From contig PEWQ01000187.1 of assembly GCA_002780065.1 (NCBI GenBank), positions 1 to 20,234 of the forward strand: DNA of 20,234 nucleotides, written 5' to 3'. The stretch is from Candidatus Hydrogenedentes bacterium CG07_land_8_20_14_0_80_42_17 (GTDB taxonomy: Bacteria; UBA8481). The notes beneath the pieces were generated by a model, which was given only the letters and a program-made list of their open reading frames with translations, was not told where the DNA came from and did not search any database. The position numbers were made by a program, and so were the translations under genes. Positions 1 through 7,025 of the stretch are shown piece after piece (within the stretch, counting starts at the first letter, position 1; every line of letters begins with the position of its first letter).

Positions 1-7
1 GTATTGT

Positions 8-1717
8 TTACTCCTGCTTATTTAATAATTTTTCTGGCGGTTCCAGTAATTCAATAAAATTTGTTTCTTCTCCAAGTTTTTTTCCCTGTATTTTCTCTAT
101 TTCTACTTTAGAAATTTCGACCTCCGGTCCATATTCAAAACCTGCCATTATCTTTTCCCAATCCGGATAATCTCCTTGAATCACTTCTATATCTTCCAAT
201 TCATCCAGGAAATTTGTATCTTCATCACCGGTAGGTTCCGGGATTTCTATTAGTAACTCAGGAGTAAACAATACCTGTGGTTTCCTTTTGGGAGGCAGAT
301 CATCTTCAATTCCAAACAAATCTCCCTGGATAATATCTTTTTTGACTTTTGCTCCTACTATATCCCATAACCATTGATGATTAAGTTTTTCATGGTCGAT
401 AACTGCACAAAATTCCTGAGTATCCTCTCCCCGGGCATTGAGCCGCAAACCCCTTCCGATTACCTGTTGACCATATACTCTGGAAGAGAATTTTCTTAAA
501 AGTAAAATTACACAAACCTCAGGAACATCCCAGCCTTCTCTTAACATCAATACACTTACAACAGCATCATACGGACTATCCTTTTTCCCAAGCTTTCTTG
601 CTTCCTTACGGTCTTTTTCATCAGAGTCTTCAGTAACCAGAAGAGTTTTTATTCCAAATTCTTTTTCCAACATGCTTTTTGCAGCTTCCCCGTCTTTTAT
701 ACATATTGCAACAACAAAAAGTATAGGTTTATATTTTCCACCCGCTAAAGTTTCAGCCCGTTTTTTTTGCTCATTTAATCTTTCCAAAGCAATCTGTATT
801 TGTTTTTTCATCGGGTCAGGGTCAGTTACCCATTGAGTAGCAGTCAAACCGGACTCAATTTTTTGAAATTCCTGATCCATCTCATCTATGGTTCTTTTTT
901 CATCAGTTTCAGGATTAGTATAAGTCAGCTGGACAAAACTTATCTTGGGCTGATAAACCACCACACTTTTTATTATAGGCGGAACTTCGGCCTGAGCATC
1001 TGAAATTGAATATTCATAAATCATTTTTGAATCAGGCGTTTTCCCATCGGCCCTTTCAGGTGTTGCAGTTGTATCCAGCCTGAATTTTACTTTCTTAGAT
1101 AACAGGCGCAGGACACTGTCATATTCAGGTGCAGGAGTATTATGCGCTTCATCATTGAAAATTGCTATATCCGTAATATATTTCATAAGATATACTAAAT
1201 TTCTTTCCCCGTTAATGTTTGAAGGATAAAGCTGATGTATATTTCCTAATATAATTCCGTTTTCAAGAATTCCCTGGGGAGACGCTCCCGGTTCCATAAT
1301 ATGCAAGCCCATTTCATTTGTATAATGTTCATAACCTGCTGGGAAAAATTCAAATTTTCTAAATACAGTTGCATTATTAAAGTCATCTTCCAATCGGTCC
1401 CGCACAATTGTATTGGGACATAACACCATGAATTTGTTTATATTGTGACAGGTTTTAAGCCATGCCATTATTGCTCCTATTATTGCAGTTTTACCGCCGC
1501 CTGTTACTATATTTAATAATACATTCCTCATCTGCAATAATTCGTAAGAATAAACAACTCTGAAAACCGATTCTTTTTGATGATTCCACAATTTACACGG
1601 AGCTTCCTCTCTTTTCAGGTGCTCAAGAAAATCCCTGGTCAATGGCCCCACATCTGAAAAATCAGAATCTTTCCAGTTTCTAAAATCCTGCTCGTATTTT
1701 GCAAAAGAATTATACAT
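8..1717 (-). CDS. Type III restriction Res-like DEAH helicase, short form (569 aa)
   Basis: This is a superfamily 2 helicase/translocase of the type III restriction Res kind, predicted to use ATP to translocate on DNA for the neighbouring methyltransferase system. Visible motifs in order are Walker A TGGGKT (residues 72-77), DEAH (189-192), TATP (217-220), REGWDVP (393-399) and QQVIGRGLR (417-425), so both RecA-like lobes are present. Typical Res subunits are roughly 850-1000 aa and carry a C-terminal PD-(D/E)XK nuclease. This protein stops at 569 aa, about 140 residues after motif VI, and I see no nuclease motif. Its ATG overlaps the stop codon of the ATPase upstream by one base (TAATG), suggesting translational coupling. 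A nuclease could be a separate gene left of the window, could be supplied by another subunit, or could have been lost. The helicase assignment is secure; a restriction role is inferred from the neighbours. Confidence 0.88.
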   Translation of the reverse strand: MYNSFAKYEQDFRNWKDSDFSDVGPLTRDFLEHLKREEAPCKLWNHQKESVFRVVYSYELLQMRNVLLNIVTGGGKTAIIGAIMAWLKTCHNINKFMVLCPNTIVRDRLEDDFNNATVFRKFEFFPAGYEHYTNEMGLHIMEPGASPQGILENGIILGNIHQLYPSNINGERNLVYLMKYITDIAIFNDEAHNTPAPEYDSVLRLLSKKVKFRLDTTATPERADGKTPDSKMIYEYSISDAQAEVPPIIKSVVVYQPKISFVQLTYTNPETDEKRTIDEMDQEFQKIESGLTATQWVTDPDPMKKQIQIALERLNEQKKRAETLAGGKYKPILFVVAICIKDGEAAKSMLEKEFGIKTLLVTEDSDEKDRKEARKLGKKDSPYDAVVSVLMLREGWDVPEVCVILLLRKFSSRVYGQQVIGRGLRLNARGEDTQEFCAVIDHEKLNHQWLWDIVGAKVKKDIIQGDLFGIEDDLPPKRKPQVLFTPELLIEIPEPTGDEDTNFLDELEDIEVIQGDYPDWEKIMAGFEYGPEVEISKVEIEKIQGKKLGEETNFIELLEPPEKLLNKQE

Positions 1718-2907
1718 TACTTACTTCTTTCTTTCCTTATAATAGGTTCAAATCTCATATATAACCTGAATAACTCATTAGCAAATAAATACTCTCCATA
1801 TTTTTCTCCACTTGATAAAACATTTATTTTTTTCATTTTTTGTAAAAAATTATTAAATACTTTTTTCTCAGAATCATTTAATTTCTTTCCGATTTTTTCT
1901 TTTTGGAAAGTCATGCCGACTTCACTAGTAGCAATTTTTTCAAGAATTGTTCTATATTTCTCACTTTTGATTGCCTTATATACTTGCCTGTCAAGATACT
2001 TTTCTCCCACAATTGTTGCAGCCATTAGAATACCTTTTTTTGCATCTTCTTCAGTAATTATATTATCTTCATCTGTCCAAAATATCGCATCTCCAACTTC
2101 ATGTAAAAGCATAGGGAGTCCGCCAGAATATTGATAAAGCATATTTAATACGGAATCTTCAATTTTAATTCCTTCTTTATTAAAAATTGTCTTATAAAAA
2201 TTAATTGTTTCATTTTTATCCATCGGTGCTATTTCAATTATATTGAAAATTCTTGCAATAGACTGTTGCACACTAATCATTTCCTCTCTACGCTCCGGCA
2301 CTCCGCACAACAAAAGCATTACAGGTAAAGGATTCTGGCTTGTTGCAATTTCATCTACAAAACTTTTTAAAAAATTGGCAAATTTTTCTTCTTTTGCTAA
2401 ACCGTTAATATCATCTAATATTAAAATTATTCCTTTTTTCTCACTCTTTATTTTATCAAAGATATTTCTCATAAGAGGTATAAAATTATCAACAATACTT
2501 TTAAGTTCTTTCTCATCCGCATCAAACTGAACTGTCACGCCAAACAATCCAACTTCTTTTACATAATTACTGAACATGGATTTTATTTTATCAAATAAGG
2601 GATTTTGAATATTTTCTTTTAAAATTCTATCAATAATTCTCTTAATCATTTCCTCAATAGAATTAACTCCTCCTAAAATCACATGAACTCCGACCATTGA
2701 TAAATCTTTTTCAACCAAATATTTTACAAATGAAGCCAAAGAACTCTTTCCTATACCTCTTTCACCGCAAAGAAAAACATTTTCTTGTTTGCCCAATGAT
2801 ACTTGTTTTGCCGCTCTCATTATTTTCTCAATTTCATTTATTCTTCCGACAAAAAATTCTATAGGTACTGGCCTTCCTGGAGTAAAAGGACTTCTTTCTT
2901 TCATCAC
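1717..2907 (-). CDS. AAA+/Orc1-Cdc6-like ATPase between mod and res (396 aa)
   Basis: This is a predicted P-loop ATPase of the AAA+/STAND group. Motifs are FVGR near the N-terminus (19-22), Walker A GERGIGKSS (48-56) and Walker B with two acidic residues in ILILDDING (about 162-169). A sensor-like strand LPVMLLLCGVPE (194-205) follows, then SGGLPMLLHE (261-270), which resembles Orc1/Cdc6 and MarR-linked ATPases. The C-terminal ~100 residues are charged and could form a winged helix. The start is GTG at 2907, with an ideal Shine-Dalgarno octamer 6 nt upstream; an ATG directly after it (2904) is the alternative. It begins 1 bp after the methyltransferase stop and overlaps the helicase start by 1 bp, so all three are surely co-translated. 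An ATPase is not part of a classical two-subunit type III system. Its role (DNA sensing, loading or regulation) is unknown. Confidence 0.82.
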   Translation of the reverse strand: MMKERSPFTPGRPVPIEFFVGRINEIEKIMRAAKQVSLGKQENVFLCGERGIGKSSLASFVKYLVEKDLSMVGVHVILGGVNSIEEMIKRIIDRILKENIQNPLFDKIKSMFSNYVKEVGLFGVTVQFDADEKELKSIVDNFIPLMRNIFDKIKSEKKGIILILDDINGLAKEEKFANFLKSFVDEIATSQNPLPVMLLLCGVPERREEMISVQQSIARIFNIIEIAPMDKNETINFYKTIFNKEGIKIEDSVLNMLYQYSGGLPMLLHEVGDAIFWTDEDNIITEEDAKKGILMAATIVGEKYLDRQVYKAIKSEKYRTILEKIATSEVGMTFQKEKIGKKLNDSEKKVFNNFLQKMKKINVLSSGEKYGEYLFANELFRLYMRFEPIIRKERSK

Positions 2908-2908
2908 T

Positions 2909-4810
2909 TTATTTCACCTCCAATTCCAATACTGATGTCTTTTCTCCGCCCTGGTCATCCTGAATAGAACAAGCAATAGTATATGGACCTTCTTTCGGGA
3001 ATTCATATTCAACTGTTAAAATTGGTTTTCCAGTGGACTTGTCTCTTAAAAAAGCATAGCCCTCGGTTGATGAAAACTTTTCCGTAAAATTAAAATCCCA
3101 TTGCAGATTTGCAATAACCCCATCCTTATTCAAGCTCACTGTATCAGAAATATCAAATTTATATTTAAGTTTTTCTATTCTCTCTATCTTGATTTTCACA
3201 TCAGGCGGTTGGACGAAACTTAGCAAACTGCCATAATCCTTATGTTTTGTTATTATGTGTTCCCGGAAATCATTTGATTCTAATCTGATTAAAGAAAGCC
3301 TGACAAAATCTATTCTCTTATTCTCCCTGGCTGCAAGTATTTCCGCGGCTCTTTTAGCATCAGGGGAAAAATTCCAGGCCAGCATTGTGCCGAAATTAGT
3401 TTTTTTGTCTTTGAAGATTGCCTGTGAAAATTTCACTACATCATCTTTGATTATTTTAGTTCTTCTGGAAGGTTCTCCCACATAAAGAGGCACACCAGCT
3501 CTTAAACCATGAATATTTGGAAAAATATTTTCCGGCTTACCGCCAAATGCTTTTACAACAAATTCCCTGAATTCAGCATCAGACAGGTTTTCTAAGTTCG
3601 GTATTTCATATATTCCCCAATGCTCAACAGTAAAATCAGGCACAGGAAATAAACTCCCAATTTTTTCCTCAACACATCTTACAAGGCGATCAGAAGTTAC
3701 AGAAACAGCAATCCTGGACTGGTCTGAACCAAGCCACCTGCGGTTGAGTTCTTGCGCTGCAACTAAAGTAGTTCCTCCACCACAGAAAAAATCGGCTACC
3801 ACTCCGTCTTTAGGACACAATGCAGTAATAATTCTTTGTAATAAAGATTCTGGTTTTTGCGTAGGATAACCAATACGCTCAGGATCTTTTTGTTGTAAGT
3901 TATTAATATCTAACCATAAATCTGACCATACATCTGTTGGGAGGACAGGATCATCATCATAATACTTATATATTTTCCCATTACTTTTAATGGTTCTATA
4001 TACACGCCCATCAGAATCAATATTTTTCTTAAGATTGTTCCATTTGTCTAAAGTAGTTCTACAAGTTGCACACTCATTTCGTGGTAAACCAATAGATTTT
4101 TCATCAAAATACCAGTTCTTGCCTTTTGAATACCATAATAGAGTATAATGTTTTCTTGGAAAAAAATGTTTTGCTCTTCCACCAGTATCAGCAAACCAGA
4201 TTATTTCATTTTTGAAATTATCAATCCCAAATATTTTATCTAATTCTACTTTCGCATAATGGACTGCATGCCAATCTAAATGTAAAATTAAATTCCCAGT
4301 ATCTTTTAATAGCCGTTTCATTTCATATAGCCGGGCATTGAGCCAGATTAAATATCCCGGGATTCCGCCTTCCCAGATGTCTGAAAAGGAACGAACCTCA
4401 TTTTTATCGCCAAATATTACATTATAATTCCTGCCTGAAAAAAAAGGCGGGTCAATATATATCAAATCAATTGACTTGGAAGGCAGTTGCCTCATAACAT
4501 ACAGATTATCTCCGAAAAACAAGCGGTTAGCGCCTTTCGGAAATAACTCTTTTAAGCTCTGGTCTTTTTTATTGTTTTCTAAAAACTCTTTATTGTGTCC
4601 GAACTCAATTCTTTTTACTTCCTGGAAGGGAAGCAATATCCGGGGATAGGAATGTTCAAATTTTGTTACCTTTGTTTCCCGGGGTTTTGTCTCAATCTCC
4701 CAGCCCAAAGGAGCTTCATCAATGGGGACAGAACCAAACCTGGCCGGGATTTTATAAAATTCCGGTTGCTTTGGTATCTCAATTTCTATATTATTTAATT
4801 TTTCATTCAT
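2909..4810 (-). CDS. Beta-class site-specific DNA methyltransferase (Mod-like) with C-terminal extension (633 aa)
   Basis: This is an S-adenosylmethionine-dependent amino-DNA methyltransferase (N6-adenine or N4-cytosine). Catalytic motif IV, DPPF (120-123, in LIYIDPPFFSG), precedes the SAM-binding motif ADFFCGGGTTLV (339-350), which is the beta-class order used by type III Mod proteins. YPTQKP (315-320) lies between them, as is usual. Residues 125-335 should hold the target recognition region. The part after ~390 is not needed for methylation. Residues ~400-530 have an alternating pattern that I read as possibly Mrr-like, and ~545-633 looks like an Ig/PKD-type beta sandwich ending in alternating hydrophobics. 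It is first in a three-gene operon and has its own promoter at 4863-4890. The ATG at 4810 has only a weak AAAAAG-type ribosome site. The methyltransferase call is firm; target sequence and role of the extension are unknown. Confidence 0.9.
   Translation of the reverse strand: MNEKLNNIEIEIPKQPEFYKIPARFGSVPIDEAPLGWEIETKPRETKVTKFEHSYPRILLPFQEVKRIEFGHNKEFLENNKKDQSLKELFPKGANRLFFGDNLYVMRQLPSKSIDLIYIDPPFFSGRNYNVIFGDKNEVRSFSDIWEGGIPGYLIWLNARLYEMKRLLKDTGNLILHLDWHAVHYAKVELDKIFGIDNFKNEIIWFADTGGRAKHFFPRKHYTLLWYSKGKNWYFDEKSIGLPRNECATCRTTLDKWNNLKKNIDSDGRVYRTIKSNGKIYKYYDDDPVLPTDVWSDLWLDINNLQQKDPERIGYPTQKPESLLQRIITALCPKDGVVADFFCGGGTTLVAAQELNRRWLGSDQSRIAVSVTSDRLVRCVEEKIGSLFPVPDFTVEHWGIYEIPNLENLSDAEFREFVVKAFGGKPENIFPNIHGLRAGVPLYVGEPSRRTKIIKDDVVKFSQAIFKDKKTNFGTMLAWNFSPDAKRAAEILAARENKRIDFVRLSLIRLESNDFREHIITKHKDYGSLLSFVQPPDVKIKIERIEKLKYKFDISDTVSLNKDGVIANLQWDFNFTEKFSSTEGYAFLRDKSTGKPILTVEYEFPKEGPYTIACSIQDDQGGEKTSVLELEVK
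2914..2921 (-). promoter_or_regulatory. Ribosome binding site deciding the ATPase start
   Basis: On the minus strand this reads GGAGGTGA, fully complementary to the canonical 16S 3' end. It sits inside the last codons of the methyltransferase gene, 6 nt before GTG 2907 and 9 nt before ATG 2904. Counting from GGAGG the distances are 9 and 12 nt, which favours the GTG. Confidence 0.7.
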
Positions 4811-4862
4811 CTTTTTAATACTCTAAACATTTCTTTTCAAAGTGGAGGTATATATTTGTTTA

Positions 4863-4890
4863 ATTATACAAAAAATATATTATAATGCAA
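4863..4890 (-). promoter_or_regulatory. Predicted sigma70-type promoter for the methyltransferase operon
   Basis: On the minus strand a -35 TTGCAT (4885-4890) is followed after 16 bp by a perfect -10 TATAAT (4863-4868). Transcription would start near 4856, giving a leader of about 46 nt before the ATG at 4810. The leader contains ACCTCC, an anti-Shine-Dalgarno-like stretch, which may be chance in such AT-rich DNA. No operator-like repeat is obvious around the promoter. Confidence 0.55.
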
Positions 4891-5111
4891 AATAAATTTT
4901 GTCCGCGGTTTATAGGGAAAAGAGAGCTTACTAGAAGTCTTATTACGCTACACTTACAATTTTTACTATTAAGTAACAATTCGCCGAATCGGCGGACTGA
5001 CAACCTTATAACGTATAATTACAATACAGCCCGCATAGTTAGCGAGCACGCTATTGTTTTCAGATATAGAAAATATAAACAATTCCCCGGTTCAAGGACG
5101 AAGTGCAACAA

Positions 5112-5133
5112 TCAGGGGGGCTAGCCCCCCTGA
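5112..5133. repeat. Perfect 22-bp GC-rich palindrome
   Basis: The sequence reads TCA, six G, CTAG, six C, TGA and equals its own reverse complement. It stands out strongly in AT-rich surroundings. It is not a normal intrinsic terminator, because a run of A follows it on the plus strand and no T-run follows it in either reading direction. It lies about 60 bp upstream of the inferred IS30 transposase start, so it could be a terminal part of the element or its insertion target. IS30-family elements are known to prefer palindromic targets. Confidence 0.85.
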
Positions 5134-5195
5134 AAAAATCGGCTCTATCCAATAGAGTGTTTTGGTCAATAAACCACTTACGAAGAAGTCGACCC

Positions 5196-5621
5196 ATAGG
5201 CAATAATAACACGCGCGGCAGAAAAACATACCGCCGTTTGAGTTTTGAAAAGAGGGAAGAAATCGCGATCGGGCTGTAACGCGGCGAATCGAAGGCGGCT
5301 ATCGCCTCACGTTTGGGACGAAATCGCTCCAGCATCGGCAGAGAGATTAAGCGGAATCTTCCCCCTCAAAAAAACGTAAGGTATCGTGCCAATCGAGCGC
5401 AGAAGCGCTTTGAAGAGCGGAGCGCTTTTTGTCACGCCAGAGATTGGATCAAGAACTCCGAGACACGGCAATACGTGGAAACTAAACTCAAGGAGGGCTG
5501 GACGCCGGAAATAATCGCAAGTCGGTTGCCGTTGGACGATTCTTTGCTTTCGACGAACTACGAGTCCATCTATCAGTAGATTTGCACCGAACGCCGAACG
5601 ACCGAATACATGCAAACGTAG
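5196..5621 (+). pseudogene. Decayed IS30-family transposase, N-terminal fragment
   Basis: Reading one frame through the stops gives an IS30-like N-terminus. It runs RRLSFEKREEIAIGL, stop, RGESKAAIASRLGRNRSS, then IGREIKRN, then WTPEIIASRL and NYESIYQ, a second stop, and ICTERR. The first half is the helix-turn-helix typical of IS30 transposases, and the (W)xPExIxxRL...ESIY block is the next conserved segment. Stops are TAA 5277-5279 and TAG 5577-5579, the latter where IS30 proteins usually continue with an aromatic residue. The codon at 5196 is ATA where an ATG start would fit. A third in-frame stop is at 5619-5621, and the DDE catalytic domain is absent because the next gene's end lies at 5643. 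It is therefore a non-functional relic. The family call rests on recognised motifs; exact ends are unknown. Confidence 0.75.
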
Positions 5622-5642
5622 AAACGCAATATATCCTTATCT

Positions 5643-6983
5643 CTAAAGTGAAATTGTTATCGCTCTTCGGCCCGGTGCTTCTAACTTAATCGATGTAATA
5701 GGTTCTGAAAAAGAGAACCATCTCCGCTCCTCAAAACCTGAATGTAAAATATTCGGCGCATCTTCAACTAAACCTGAAACCCATGTTCCTCTTGAATATC
5801 CTTTTACGCTCATGCCTGAAATGTTTATATCTTCAGAACCGAAATTTGTCAGTCCAACTCTCAAACGAAATTCATTTCTGCGAGCGGCTGAATAAACTGT
5901 TGCTCGAACTCCGTCGGAAAAAACAGGCTGTTTCATAGGAAACGGTTTTTCTGCCGGAAAACCATTCTGCATATCGACGCGCAGTATTTCGTCTCTGTAA
6001 GGCACAATAAGTTCAATCGATTCTAACCGAGGAACTTCCACAAACCTCACTTCAACCCTAACTGCTTTTCCAGGTTCTACAATTCTTGTAAGAGGCAGAG
6101 AGACACTATACAAAGTTTTACCGCTCCCTGTATAAAGCCTCATGCTTGACGGATTTGGAATAGACGCTGTCTCTCTCGTTACGTTTCTGAAAACTACCTT
6201 TGCGATAAAATTAGAACCTGTCTCGGAAGAACTAATATTTGTCTTCTCTACCGTGACTTCCCACATAACGTTCATTGATTTGTCGGTAAAGAGCACCTTT
6301 TTGTTCAACAAATTCCATTGCGAAGGTTCTGCCGGTGAAATCCATTCGACTTTACCGTTGCCTAACGGATAATGAATCTCGATACCCGTCGGAATGTCAT
6401 CCCTGTTCACCCCAAAGATCAAAACTACATCCAACGGTTCGGAATCAAGTTTCATCGGTTTATCAATCAAAGGTTCAATTCTGTCATGAATTTTTATCGG
6501 TAAATGTCTATTGCCTTTGTCATCCAATAAAACGATATTTTCGCGCAGAATCAAAGTTCTCGTAATCGGTTCAAGTATCGAGGCAGGCACAGCAGTATCA
6601 CGGTGAGCAAATGTATCCTTGTCCGCACGTGTATCTGAATTTAGGAGCCTCAATCTCCTAAATTCATCGTTCTCGATTCTCATTCGAAGCAGAATCCATT
6701 TCTCGTTTCGACTCGGCCATGTATTTGCAACTCCGCTTAAAAGTTCCTCTACAGATTCAACCTGCCACGAAACAGGACCTATTATTATACCTGTATTAGG
6801 ACGAGCAATTTCCTTTCCTGAAATATCCGACATTGAAACCGTGTCTGAAGAATCTCCGACTAATCCAATTCCTTCCCACACGGATTTGTCCTCTTGAGAA
6901 GGCTGAACAAACTGAGTCGACTCTCCGCAAGATAAAATAAAAAATGCAATCAATATAAAGTGAATTTTCGCAAAGAGGTTCAT
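5643..6983 (-). CDS. Predicted lipoprotein with repeated Ig-like domains (446 aa)
   Basis: Function is not recognised. The N-terminus is a signal peptide with a lipobox, ILSC, placing the lipidated Cys at residue 19, so it should be anchored to a membrane on the outer side of the cytoplasmic membrane. The rest is beta-rich. About three similar blocks (roughly 50-215, 220-340, 350-446) each alternate hydrophobics around phrases such as WILLRMRIEND, FIAKVVFRNVT and FRLRVGLTNFG. This is the look of DUF4352-like or other Ig-fold domains, and no catalytic motif is visible. It is the last gene of a five-gene minus-strand run, starting 42 bp after the propeller protein. No clear terminator follows its stop; transcription would run into the IS30 relic. 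The ATG at 6983 has only a distant GAGGG as ribosome site. Confidence 0.72.
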   Translation of the reverse strand: MNLFAKIHFILIAFFILSCGESTQFVQPSQEDKSVWEGIGLVGDSSDTVSMSDISGKEIARPNTGIIIGPVSWQVESVEELLSGVANTWPSRNEKWILLRMRIENDEFRRLRLLNSDTRADKDTFAHRDTAVPASILEPITRTLILRENIVLLDDKGNRHLPIKIHDRIEPLIDKPMKLDSEPLDVVLIFGVNRDDIPTGIEIHYPLGNGKVEWISPAEPSQWNLLNKKVLFTDKSMNVMWEVTVEKTNISSSETGSNFIAKVVFRNVTRETASIPNPSSMRLYTGSGKTLYSVSLPLTRIVEPGKAVRVEVRFVEVPRLESIELIVPYRDEILRVDMQNGFPAEKPFPMKQPVFSDGVRATVYSAARRNEFRLRVGLTNFGSEDINISGMSVKGYSRGTWVSGLVEDAPNILHSGFEERRWFSFSEPITSIKLEAPGRRAITISL

Positions 6984-7025
6984 TCTTTCAAGCCCTCACT
7001 CTCCGCTTCCATTGCACTTTTAAAC

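Larger units (their letters stand above)
4811..5195. other. Non-coding junction between the restriction operon and the IS30 relic
   Basis: No convincing gene lies here; the longest open frame on the plus strand (4885-5124) has a low-complexity, unrecognisable product. The stretch holds the methyltransferase promoter, a short quasi-palindrome CGCCGA-A-TCGGCG (4982-4994), the long palindrome at 5112-5133, and a small hairpin CTCTAT-CCA-ATAGAG (5143-5157). Just left of the long palindrome, about 5085-5111, the text GGTTCAAGG...AAGTGCAACA resembles the ends of some IS30-family elements. That is recollection of a pattern, not a match I could test. Confidence 0.5.

Noticed and set aside
5085-5105. 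GGTTCAAGG text resembling a tRNA T-arm
   Set aside because: No acceptor stem, anticodon arm or CCA context is present; it more likely belongs to an IS end.
4885-5124. 79-aa plus-strand open frame next to the restriction operon
   Set aside because: It has no recognisable motif or good ribosome site, and overlaps the -35 element of the restriction promoter and the palindrome.
5112-5133. Palindrome considered as an intrinsic terminator
   Set aside because: In both reading directions no T-run follows the stem, and the stem has practically no loop.
5643-5650. Terminator after the lipoprotein gene
   Set aside because: Searched the minus-strand sequence past the stop; no stem followed by T-run is present before the IS30 relic.
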